This document shows positions 1 through 6,310 of a DNA stretch of 7,088 nucleotides, piece after piece. The position numbers and the translations under genes are program-made. Under the pieces are notes generated by a model. That model was not told the origin of the DNA. It made no database searches and saw nothing but the letters and a program-made list of their open reading frames with translations. Each line of letters starts with the position of its first letter. Within the stretch, counting starts at the first letter, position 1. This DNA comes from an uncultured Eubacterium sp. (GTDB taxonomy: Bacteria; Bacillota; Clostridia; Lachnospirales; Lachnospiraceae), in the NCBI GenBank assembly GCA_905236735.1, contig CAJOOU010000055.1, positions 1 through 7,088 on the forward strand, given 5' to 3'.

Positions 1-1
1 A

Positions 2-292
2 GTAATGGGCAGAAAGACGGATATAAAGTATCATATAACCAAAGATGGAATAGACGAACTTTGTAAGCTGCAAAGAGAGATACTGGGTACGGTTTACAGA
101 TATGTTAAACCCGGAGGAACACTGGTGTATTCCACCTGCACGGTGACAAAGGAGGAAAACACCGATAATGCAAGGTGGATAGAGGAAAATCTCCCTTTAA
201 AAAAAGAGGCGGAAAAACAGTTTGTTCCGGGTGAGAGCGAGGAATACTGCGACGGCTTTTATGTTGCGCGTTTTAGGAAAATATATGGTTGA
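2..292 (+). CDS. rsmB: 16S rRNA (cytosine(967)-C(5))-methyltransferase RsmB, C-terminal part (5' end outside window)
   Basis: The open frame enters from the left edge; the first complete codon is at base 2, so the ATG at base 5 is internal and not a start. About 96 residues are visible, the last part of the SAM-dependent RNA m5C methyltransferase (Fmu/Sun/NOP2) domain. The fragment begins with GRKTDIKY, the segment that follows the motif IV PCSG region in RsmB. Motif VI, YSTCTVTKEEN, carries the catalytic cysteine (codon 137-139) that attacks C6 of the target cytosine. The C-terminus DGFYVARFRK is the usual RsmB ending. The family enzyme methylates C967 (E. coli numbering) of 16S rRNA on free small-subunit RNA. 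The N-terminal NusB-like domain and motifs I-IV lie upstream and cannot be checked. The stop TGA (290-292) lies inside the next gene, which suggests translational coupling to rlmN. Confidence 0.93.
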   Translation, partial: VMGRKTDIKYHITKDGIDELCKLQREILGTVYRYVKPGGTLVYSTCTVTKEENTDNARWIEENLPLKKEAEKQFVPGESEEYCDGFYVARFRKIYG

Positions 293-1322
293 TATAAAAT
301 CTATGACTCTTGGCGAGCTTGAAAACTACATAGTAGACCTGGGAGAAAAGAAATTCAGGGCCGGACAGATATATGACTGGATGCATGTGAAACTTGCGGA
401 AAGCTTTGATGATATGACAAACCTTTCCAAAGACTTAAGACAGAAACTGTCTGAAAACGCCTCCCTTTATACGATGGAGACAGAAAGGGTTCAGACCTCA
501 AAAGAAGACGGTACCCAGAAGTTTTTGTTTAAGACATGGGACGGGGAATTTGTCGAGTCTGTAAAGATGGTCTATAAACACGGTATAAGCGTCTGTATAT
601 CTTCCCAGATAGGATGCAGGATGGGGTGCAGTTTCTGTGCTTCGACCGTAGGAGGACTTATCAGAAATCTTACGGCGGGAGAGATGCTGGAACAGATATA
701 CCGTATACAGGCATACTGCAAAGAGAGGGTTAAAAATGTCGTCGTCATGGGTATGGGCGAGCCGCTTGATAACTACGACAGCCTTGTCAGGTTTCTGAGA
801 CTGGTATCGGATGAAAAGGGACTTGGAATAAGCGGCAGGAATATTACGGTATCTACCTGTGGGCTGGTTGAGAGGATGAAACAGTTTGCAGACGAAGGTT
901 TTACGGCCACACTTGCACTTTCCCTTCATGCTTCAAACCAGGCCACAAGGGAGGCTCTTATGCCGGTTGCAAAAAGCTACCATATAGATGAGGTTCTGGG
1001 GGCGTGCAGGTATTATTTTGAAAAAACAGGCAGAAGGGTGACCTTTGAATATTCCCTTGCGGACGGGGTAAACGATTCGGACGAAAATGCCAGGCAGCTG
1101 CATGAACTTATAGGAGACGGAATATGCCATATAAACCTTATTCCGATTAATCCCGTAAGGGAAGGAAAATACAGGGAAAGCAAGAAGGCAAGGGTTATTG
1201 CCTTTAAAAATAAACTTGAAAAATACGGAATAAATGTTACTATTAGAAGGGAAATGGGTCGTGATATAGATGCGGCCTGTGGACAACTCAGAAAAAGAAT
1301 TAAGGATGAAAGGAAAGGCTGA
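285..1322 (+). CDS. rlmN: Dual-specificity 23S rRNA/tRNA adenine-C2 methyltransferase RlmN (radical SAM)
   Basis: 345 residues, normal for the family. RlmN adds a methyl group to C2 of A2503 in 23S rRNA and A37 of some tRNAs, which supports decoding accuracy and peptidyl-transferase centre function. The radical SAM cluster motif CX3CX2C is at Cys111, Cys115 and Cys118 (GCRMGCSFC). Cys104 in VCISSQIGC matches the conserved cysteine at E. coli position 118, and Cys332 in DIDAACGQL is the methyl-carrying cysteine (E. coli Cys355), so both catalytic cysteines are present. Other family motifs are GMGEPLDNY, LSLHASN and HINLIPINP. The start at 285 is chosen because AGGA (275-278) sits 6 nt upstream and MVDIKSMTLGELENY matches typical RlmN N-termini. 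The frame stays open back to an ATG at 222, but that would add 21 residues read out of frame through rsmB. It overlaps the rsmB stop by 8 nt. Confidence 0.97.
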   Translation: MVDIKSMTLGELENYIVDLGEKKFRAGQIYDWMHVKLAESFDDMTNLSKDLRQKLSENASLYTMETERVQTSKEDGTQKFLFKTWDGEFVESVKMVYKHGISVCISSQIGCRMGCSFCASTVGGLIRNLTAGEMLEQIYRIQAYCKERVKNVVVMGMGEPLDNYDSLVRFLRLVSDEKGLGISGRNITVSTCGLVERMKQFADEGFTATLALSLHASNQATREALMPVAKSYHIDEVLGACRYYFEKTGRRVTFEYSLADGVNDSDENARQLHELIGDGICHINLIPINPVREGKYRESKKARVIAFKNKLEKYGINVTIRREMGRDIDAACGQLRKRIKDERKG

Positions 1323-1327
1323 TTTTA

Positions 1328-2047
1328 ATGAAAACATTTTCCATGACTGACATAGGGAAAATGCGACAGGTGAATCAGGATTATATATTTACCGGAGAAG
1401 AAAAAATAGGTCCTTTGCCCAATCTGTTCATTGTAGCGGACGGTATGGGCGGTCATAATGCCGGAGACTTTGCATCAAAGTTTACTGTAGAACACTTCGT
1501 GGGGCTTTGCAAAGAGTCGGATGAGGGCGACATAAGAACGGTGCTTTTAAATGCGGCATCTGCGGTAAATAAGGAGCTGTATGAAATAGCCATAAAAGAT
1601 CCCGATAAAACCGGTATGGGTACAACTCTTGTCGCAGCAACTGTAAGCGAAGGAAAAATTTATATTGTAAACATTGGTGACAGCAGACTTTATGTCGTTG
1701 GGACGGATATTACCCAGGTGACAAGAGATCATTCTTATGTGCAGGATCTTGTGAGCAAGGGGCAGCTGAATGAAAAAGATGCGAGACTCCATCCCAAGAA
1801 GAATGTTATCACCAGAGCCATAGGAGTATCGGGAGAACTGGATGCCGATTACTTTGAATATGAGCTCGGTGAGGGCGAAAGAATCCTTATGTGTTCCGAT
1901 GGACTGACCAATATGATTGAAGACAGGGATATAAGAAGTATCGTAAGGAGCAGACAGGACCTTTCGGCTGCTGTAAAGGCGTTGGTAGATTCAGCAAATG
2001 AGTGCGGAGGCATTGATAATATATCCGTAATTTTGATTGAACCATAG
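1328..2047 (+). CDS. stp: PP2C-family Ser/Thr protein phosphatase (Stp/PrpC)
   Basis: 239 residues, a single PPM/PP2C catalytic domain with no membrane segment, so a soluble cytoplasmic enzyme. It removes phosphate from Ser/Thr of proteins modified by the neighbouring PASTA kinase and from the kinase itself. The metal-site acidic residues are visible: Asp18 (VNQD), Asp38-Gly39 (VADGMGGH), Asp191 (CSDGL) and Asp230 (GIDNIS). Other family blocks are GMGTTLVAA, NIGDSRLYVV, RDHSYVQDLV and VITRAIG. The flap region between the third and fourth metal ligands (HPKKNVITRAIG) is of standard form. The start ATG at 1328 has an AAAGG site (1314-1318) 9 nt upstream, inside the end of rlmN, which stops 5 nt before. 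Pairing directly upstream of prkC is the usual Firmicutes arrangement; the gene is also called prpC in Bacillus. Confidence 0.96.
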   Translation: MKTFSMTDIGKMRQVNQDYIFTGEEKIGPLPNLFIVADGMGGHNAGDFASKFTVEHFVGLCKESDEGDIRTVLLNAASAVNKELYEIAIKDPDKTGMGTTLVAATVSEGKIYIVNIGDSRLYVVGTDITQVTRDHSYVQDLVSKGQLNEKDARLHPKKNVITRAIGVSGELDADYFEYELGEGERILMCSDGLTNMIEDRDIRSIVRSRQDLSAAVKALVDSANECGGIDNISVILIEP

Positions 2048-2051
2048 GAGG
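2046..2051 (+). promoter_or_regulatory. Consensus ribosome binding site that decides the TTG start of prkC
   Basis: A perfect AGGAGG lies across the stp stop codon (TAG 2045-2047) and ends 5 nt before TTG 2057. The first in-frame ATG at 2072 has only AAGG one base upstream, too close to act as its ribosome site. This supports TTG as the kinase start. Confidence 0.75.
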
Positions 2052-2056
2052 CAAAG

Positions 2057-4039
2057 TTGTTAAGCGAAGGAATGTATATCGCGGAGCGATATGAAATTAT
2101 AGAAAAAATCGGTACAGGCGGAATGTCTTATGTATATAAGGCAAAAGACCATACACTCGGCAGATTTGTTGCCATTAAGGTGCTTAAAAGCGAATTCGCA
2201 AATGATGCGGGATTTCTGGCAAAGTTCAGGAGTGAAGCCCAGAGTGCGGCAGCACTTTCCCATCCCAATATAGTAAATATCTATGATGTAGGACAGACCT
2301 CGGAGTTTAACTACATTGTAATGGAATATATAGAAGGCATAACCTTAAAGACATATATAGAGAAAAAGGGACAGCTTTCTTTTAAAGAGGCGGTAAGTAT
2401 AGCCATCCAGGTGGCAAAGGGTATAGAAGATGCCCATAAACACCATGTGATTCACCGTGATATAAAGCCTCAGAACATAATGATTTCCACGGACGGAAAG
2501 GTCAAAGTTACAGACTTTGGTATCGCAAGAGCCGCATCATCGGAGACTATTAATTCCGAGGTAATGGGTTCTGTACATTATATTTCGCCGGAGCAGGCGA
2601 GAAACGGATTTGTGGACGGCAAGAGTGATGTTTATTCCCTCGGTATCGTTATGTATGAGATGGTGACGGGCAGGGTGCCGTTTGATGCTGATAATGCTGT
2701 AGCTGTTGCGGTATCTCATATTCAGGATGAGATAATAAGCCCGTCGGCATATGCACCCTCACTTCCGGTCAGCATGGAAGGCATAATCATGAAATGCTGT
2801 CAGAAGAGTCCGGACAAAAGATACCAGTCCATGGATGAACTGATGACGGACTTAAAGAAGGCACTTATATCTCCGGATGAGAACTTTGTGGTGATACCTT
2901 CTCCTATTGCCGGCAAAACCGTTGTTATGGGAGCCGGAGAGGTTGACGAGATAAAGAATATGACTTCATCGGGAGAGCCTGATGAGGATACCGAAGGCGA
3001 GGATGACGAAGAAGATGAGGATGACGGATTCTTAAATCCCAAGATGGAAAAAATCGTTACCATCCTCGGTATTGTTGTGGTAATAGTCATTTTCGGAATA
3101 CTTGTATTTCTGGGAGGCAATCTCCTTGGCATATGGAAGTTCGGCGGAAGTTCCTCATCCGAGACTACCGAAGATGAGACGGGAATAATTGTGCCGGATG
3201 TTACGAATATGACCTATGAAGAGGCTCTTGAGACTCTTAACGAACTTGGACTTGGCATAAAGATTTCATCTTATGAGACCAGCGACGAATATGATGCCGA
3301 GAAGATAATTTCACAGGATCCGGAAAGCGGAGATGTGGTAGATGAGAATACGACAATATATGTAGTAATAAGCTCCGGAGGAGAAGAGTCACTGCTCCCG
3401 AGTTTTGCAGGCGAGACGGAAGAAGAGGCTCTTGCAAAGATAGAGGCTCTCGGACTTACCGCAGGTACTACGAACTACGAATATTCGAGCTCGGTTGATG
3501 CGGGTATAGTAATAAGCCAGACTCCGGATGCGGGCTCATCAATTACAGAGGGTATGACGGTTACTCTTACGATAAGCCGCGGAGCCCAGCTCGTATCTGT
3601 GCCGTCAGTTGTAGGTGAGACCGAAGAGAGCGCAAGAAATAAGCTTACTTCATACGGACTTACCATAGGCAGTGTAAGCAGCTCGTACAGTGATTCGGTA
3701 GCCGAAGGCAAGGTAATCAGCCAGAGCATATCGAGCGGCAAACAGGTCGAGTCGGGTACATCAGTAGACCTTGTTATAAGTCTCGGCAAAAAGACCGAGT
3801 ATGTGACAGTACCTTCTCTTACAGGCAAATCTCTTTCATATGCGCAGGAGGCTCTTGCCAACCTCGGACTTGGATGCACCTATACCGAAGAATACAGCGA
3901 CAGCGTTGAGGTGGGCAATGTAATAAGCCAGTCACCAAAGAGCGGAAAGAGCGTAGAACAGGGTTCTACAGTCAGCATAGTCATAAGTAAAGGACCGGAG
4001 CCATCAGATGAATCTGATGATACTTTGGAAGAAGAATAG
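2057..4039 (+). CDS. prkC: Membrane Ser/Thr protein kinase with four extracellular PASTA domains (PrkC/StkP/PknB family)
   Basis: 660 residues. The cytoplasmic Hanks kinase domain spans about 12-270: glycine loop GTGGMSYV (19-26), catalytic Lys41 (VAIK), catalytic loop HRDIKPQN with Asp135 and Asn140, metal-binding DFG at 153-155, and activation segment ending SPE (177-179) with Ser161, Ser162 and Thr164 as possible autophosphorylation sites. A very acidic linker (307-323, 14 of 17 Asp/Glu) precedes one membrane helix (about 333-354). Four PASTA repeats follow outside the cell (starting near 379, 446, 515 and 585), then an acidic tail. In this family PASTA domains bind peptidoglycan fragments or lipid II and tie cell-wall state to growth, division or germination. 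The start is TTG 2057 with AGGAGG 5 nt upstream; the resulting N-terminus MLSEGMYIAERYEI aligns with clostridial homologues better than a start at ATG 2072. The coding region is intact. It is paired with stp 9 nt upstream. Confidence 0.97.
   Translation: MLSEGMYIAERYEIIEKIGTGGMSYVYKAKDHTLGRFVAIKVLKSEFANDAGFLAKFRSEAQSAAALSHPNIVNIYDVGQTSEFNYIVMEYIEGITLKTYIEKKGQLSFKEAVSIAIQVAKGIEDAHKHHVIHRDIKPQNIMISTDGKVKVTDFGIARAASSETINSEVMGSVHYISPEQARNGFVDGKSDVYSLGIVMYEMVTGRVPFDADNAVAVAVSHIQDEIISPSAYAPSLPVSMEGIIMKCCQKSPDKRYQSMDELMTDLKKALISPDENFVVIPSPIAGKTVVMGAGEVDEIKNMTSSGEPDEDTEGEDDEEDEDDGFLNPKMEKIVTILGIVVVIVIFGILVFLGGNLLGIWKFGGSSSSETTEDETGIIVPDVTNMTYEEALETLNELGLGIKISSYETSDEYDAEKIISQDPESGDVVDENTTIYVVISSGGEESLLPSFAGETEEEALAKIEALGLTAGTTNYEYSSSVDAGIVISQTPDAGSSITEGMTVTLTISRGAQLVSVPSVVGETEESARNKLTSYGLTIGSVSSSYSDSVAEGKVISQSISSGKQVESGTSVDLVISLGKKTEYVTVPSLTGKSLSYAQEALANLGLGCTYTEEYSDSVEVGNVISQSPKSGKSVEQGSTVSIVISKGPEPSDESDDTLEEE
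3191..3994 (+). repeat. Four tandem PASTA-domain repeats within prkC
   Basis: Four protein repeats start near residues 379, 446, 515 and 585, a period of 67-70 residues (201-210 bp). Each begins with a Pro-containing strand (VPDV, LPSF, VPSV, VPSL), has a helix ending in a Gly-Leu turn, and then a core of the form IISQ/VISQ, an SG or AG turn, and a final IS strand. Traces remain at DNA level: gtaataagccag occurs exactly in repeats 2 and 4 and with one change in repeat 3. Repeat 3 lacks the usual proline after ISQ (ISQSISSG, Ile558). Confidence 0.92.
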
Positions 4040-4057
4040 GATACTTAGGGACTTGGG

Positions 4058-4936
4058 ATGAAAGGAAGAATTATTAAAGGAATTGCCGGATTCTACTATG
4101 TTAAAGCAGAGTCCGGCGATATCTACGAGTGCAGGGCAAAAGGAGTATTCAGAAAAAAGGGATTGCGCCCTTTGGTGGGGGATTTCTGTGAAGTGGAGAT
4201 TACTCATGAAAAGGATGCAGAGGGCAGTGTTACCGAAATTTTGCCAAGGAAAAACTCCCTTATAAGACCTGAAGTTGCAAATATTGACCTTGCTCTTGTG
4301 ATTTTTGCAATTAAAAAACCAAAGCCTAATCTTTTCCTTTTGGACAGGTTTTTAGTATCAATGGAAAAGCAGAATCTTCCTTGTCTGGTCTGTTTTAACA
4401 AAACAGACTTTTCATCTGAAAAGGACAGGGAAAACTTGAAAAATATATATGAGAGAGCGGGTTATGATATTTTTTTCATATCAGCAAAGACCGGCGAAGG
4501 GATGGAGGATTTGAGAAAGCGCCTTATGGGAAAGACTGCTGTTGTTGCAGGACCTTCGGGCGTGGGCAAATCCACCACCATCAACTATCTTGTTGGCGGA
4601 AATAAAATGGAAACCGGAGAGATAAGCGAAAGGATAGAAAGAGGACGGCACACCACAAGGCACAGTGAGATAATAGAGATTGGAGCCGGCACCTATATCA
4701 TGGATACTCCCGGTTTTACCTCTCTTTATGTCGAAGAGGATGATGAGGCAAAACTATGTGACTATTTCCCGGAGATAAGGGATATAAAAGACGGCTGCCG
4801 ATTCAGAGGCTGTGCCCATATCAAAGAACCGGGCTGCAGGGTAAAAGAAGCAGTCGGCGACGGAGAGATAGCCCCGGAAAGATATGAGCATTATGCGGCG
4901 ATGTACGAAGAAATAAAATCTAAAAAGAAATGGTAG
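4058..4936 (+). CDS. rsgA: Small ribosomal subunit biogenesis GTPase RsgA (CpgA/YloQ), circularly permuted
   Basis: 292 residues, family-typical. RsgA binds the 30S subunit late in assembly, probes the decoding centre and leaves after GTP hydrolysis. An N-terminal OB-fold occupies about 1-68. The GTPase motifs appear in the permuted order that defines the family: G4 NKTD (114-117), G5 SAKTG (142-146), then the P-loop GPSGVGKS (165-172), the switch I region GRHTT (196-200) and G3 DTPG (216-219). The C-terminal zinc site has CX4CXHX5C spacing: Cys247, Cys252, His254 and Cys260. ATG 4058 has AGGG (4047-4050) 7 nt upstream, and the gap after prkC is 18 nt, the largest inside the block. In Bacillus the orthologue CpgA is a PrkC/PrpC substrate, so its place behind the kinase is functionally consistent. 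All key residues are present. Confidence 0.97.
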   Translation: MKGRIIKGIAGFYYVKAESGDIYECRAKGVFRKKGLRPLVGDFCEVEITHEKDAEGSVTEILPRKNSLIRPEVANIDLALVIFAIKKPKPNLFLLDRFLVSMEKQNLPCLVCFNKTDFSSEKDRENLKNIYERAGYDIFFISAKTGEGMEDLRKRLMGKTAVVAGPSGVGKSTTINYLVGGNKMETGEISERIERGRHTTRHSEIIEIGAGTYIMDTPGFTSLYVEEDDEAKLCDYFPEIRDIKDGCRFRGCAHIKEPGCRVKEAVGDGEIAPERYEHYAAMYEEIKSKKKW

Positions 4937-4944
4937 ATAAAATC

Positions 4945-5631
4945 ATGAAGAGTAAAGAATATATTCTGGCACCTTCCATCTTATCAGCGGATTTTGCCGA
5001 TATGAAAAGCCAGCTTGAAACAGCTGAAAAAGCGGGAGTAAAATGGCTCCACATTGATGTAATGGACGGCCGTTTTGTACCCAGTATATCATTTGGTATG
5101 CCTGTAATAAAATCCCTTCGCAAAGCTACGGATTTGTTTTTTGATGTTCATCTTATGATTGATGACCCGGACAGATATCTGGAAGATTTTAAGGCAGCAG
5201 GAGCAGATCTGATAACGGTTCATGCCGAGGCCTGCGTTCACCTTGACAGGACGGTAAACCGGATACATGAGCTTGGGCTCAGATGCGGAGTGGCCATAAA
5301 TCCGGCAACGCCGATATCGGTTCTTAAATATGTGCTTGATGATATTGATATGGCTCTTGTTATGTCGGTAAACCCGGGATTCGGAGGACAGAAATACATA
5401 GACTATGTTACCGGTAAAATAGCAGGACTAAAAACCATGATAGATGAAAGAGGTCTGCACACGGATATTGAAGTGGACGGCGGAGTAAATAAGGACAATG
5501 TATCTGCCGTACTTGGCGCAGGAGCCAATATTATAGTGGCGGGCAGCGCGGTATTTGGCGGTGATATAAAGGAAAACATAGGGTGCTTTGATAAGGCATT
5601 TGAGTCCTTTGCAAATCAGAGGATTGGGTAA
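4945..5631 (+). CDS. rpe: Ribulose-phosphate 3-epimerase
   Basis: 228 residues from the chosen start. The enzyme interconverts D-ribulose 5-phosphate and D-xylulose 5-phosphate in the pentose phosphate pathway and is a metal-dependent TIM barrel. Visible signatures are APSILSADF near the N-terminus, HIDVMDGRFVP with His36 and Asp38, DVHLM with His69, VMSVNPGFGGQ, EVDGG with Asp178, and the phosphate-binding end IVAGSAVFG. His36, Asp38, His69 and Asp178 are the metal ligands, and Asp38 and Asp178 the acid/base pair of the family. The start is uncertain: ATG 4930 in the same frame would add five residues and overlap rsgA by 7 nt. Neither has a strong ribosome site; ATG 4945 has a partial match TGGTAG (4931-4936) 8 nt upstream and gives the more usual N-terminus. 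It lies 8 nt after rsgA and 4 nt before thiN. Confidence 0.96.
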   Translation: MKSKEYILAPSILSADFADMKSQLETAEKAGVKWLHIDVMDGRFVPSISFGMPVIKSLRKATDLFFDVHLMIDDPDRYLEDFKAAGADLITVHAEACVHLDRTVNRIHELGLRCGVAINPATPISVLKYVLDDIDMALVMSVNPGFGGQKYIDYVTGKIAGLKTMIDERGLHTDIEVDGGVNKDNVSAVLGAGANIIVAGSAVFGGDIKENIGCFDKAFESFANQRIG

Positions 5632-5635
5632 TAAT

Positions 5636-6310
5636 ATGACAGCGGTTATACTTACCGGCGGCAGCTTGAGTAAAGAGTTTGCTGCCGTTTTTTTGGAAAC
5701 AACAGAATATGACCTTCTGATAGGCGCCGACAGGGGAGTGGAGGTGCTCGCGGATATCGGCGCAGGGGCTGATATAATAGCCGGAGACTTTGATTCTGCA
5801 GATGAAAGAAAGGTCTTAAAGTATATAGAACGCTATGAGCCGGAAGTGAGAAGGTATCCGCCGGAAAAGGATTATACCGATACGGAGATAGCCATAAGGG
5901 CTGCGGATGAAAAGTCGGCCGATACCGTATATATTCTCGGGGGCCTCGGGACAAGGTTTGACCATTCGCTCGGCAATATTCATGCTCTTAATTATCTGCT
6001 TGAGCGTGGCAAAAAGGGATATATCATAGATGAAAACAATAAAATACACCTTCTCGGAGGTGCTAAGGCGGGGCATTATTTTGAAAGGTTTGAAAAAAAC
6101 AGCCTTTTTGGCAGATATGTTTCACTTCTGCCTTTTACCCGGGAGGTGGAAAATGTAACCTTAAAGGGATTTAAATACCCTCTTGAAAACGGGAAATTTA
6201 TAGCAGGAGGCGGAGGGGCCTTTGTCGGGATAAGCAATGAACTTAGAGATGAAACGGCTACTGTAGAGTTTGAAAAAGGCATACTTATAGTGGCGGAAAG
6301 CGGTGAATGA
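5636..6310 (+). CDS. thiN: Thiamine pyrophosphokinase (thiamine diphosphokinase)
   Basis: 224 residues. The family transfers pyrophosphate from ATP to thiamine, giving thiamine diphosphate, the cofactor of transketolase, pyruvate-oxidising enzymes and others. The N-terminal catalytic domain shows GADRG (30-34), GDFDS (50-54), the metal/nucleotide motif KDYTDTE (78-84) and GGLGTRFDHSLGN (102-114). The C-terminal thiamine-binding domain shows SLLPFT, KYPL and GISNEL. The frame is open back to ATG 5588, but that start would read 48 nt inside rpe; ATG 5636 begins exactly at the family N-terminus MTAVILTGG. The ribosome site is weak or distant: AGAGGA (5618-5623) is 12 nt away. The gene overlaps the following HD-domain gene by ATGA. 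Bases 5659-5694, inside codons 8-20, form a terminator-like hairpin (separate entry). Confidence 0.94.
   Translation: MTAVILTGGSLSKEFAAVFLETTEYDLLIGADRGVEVLADIGAGADIIAGDFDSADERKVLKYIERYEPEVRRYPPEKDYTDTEIAIRAADEKSADTVYILGGLGTRFDHSLGNIHALNYLLERGKKGYIIDENNKIHLLGGAKAGHYFERFEKNSLFGRYVSLLPFTREVENVTLKGFKYPLENGKFIAGGGGAFVGISNELRDETATVEFEKGILIVAESGE
5659..5694 (+). terminator. Terminator-like hairpin with T tract inside the start of thiN
   Basis: CGGCAGC (5659-5665) pairs perfectly with GCTGCCG (5681-5687) around a 15-nt loop, and seven T residues (5688-5694) follow at once. This has the form of an intrinsic terminator on the + strand, though the loop is longer than usual and the stem only 7 bp. It lies 23 nt into thiN. 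Translating ribosomes would normally mask it, so it might act only when thiN is poorly translated. The T tract also encodes Val-Phe-Leu, so chance is a real alternative. Confidence 0.35.

Noticed and set aside
5..7. ATG at base 5 as the start of a 95-residue gene
   Set aside because: The frame is open to the window edge and the protein is the C-terminal part of RsmB, so this Met is internal.
222..284. Upstream in-frame ATG for rlmN at 222
   Set aside because: It would add 21 residues read out of frame through the conserved end of rsmB and does not match RlmN N-termini; ATG 285 has AGGA at the right distance.
498..1337. Two minus-strand ORFs (143 and 134 codons) opposite rlmN
   Set aside because: They lie wholly opposite a conserved radical SAM gene (the second runs only a few bases past its end) and have no family motifs or ribosome sites.
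2800..3132. Minus-strand ORF of 110 codons with a long serine run
   Set aside because: It is the antisense reading of the GAN/GAY-rich acidic linker of prkC; no ribosome site or family resemblance, and the plus strand is clearly coding.
3475..3879. Minus-strand ORF of 134 codons opposite the PASTA repeats
   Set aside because: It is a shadow of the repetitive plus-strand coding sequence with no recognisable protein features.
4466..4482. AT-rich palindrome GATAT-N7-ATATC in rsgA
   Set aside because: Short and AT-only apart from its ends, inside coding sequence, and expected by chance.
5588..5635. Upstream in-frame ATG for thiN at 5588
   Set aside because: It would overlap the end of rpe by 44 nt and add 16 residues not seen in the family; ATG 5636 gives the normal N-terminus.
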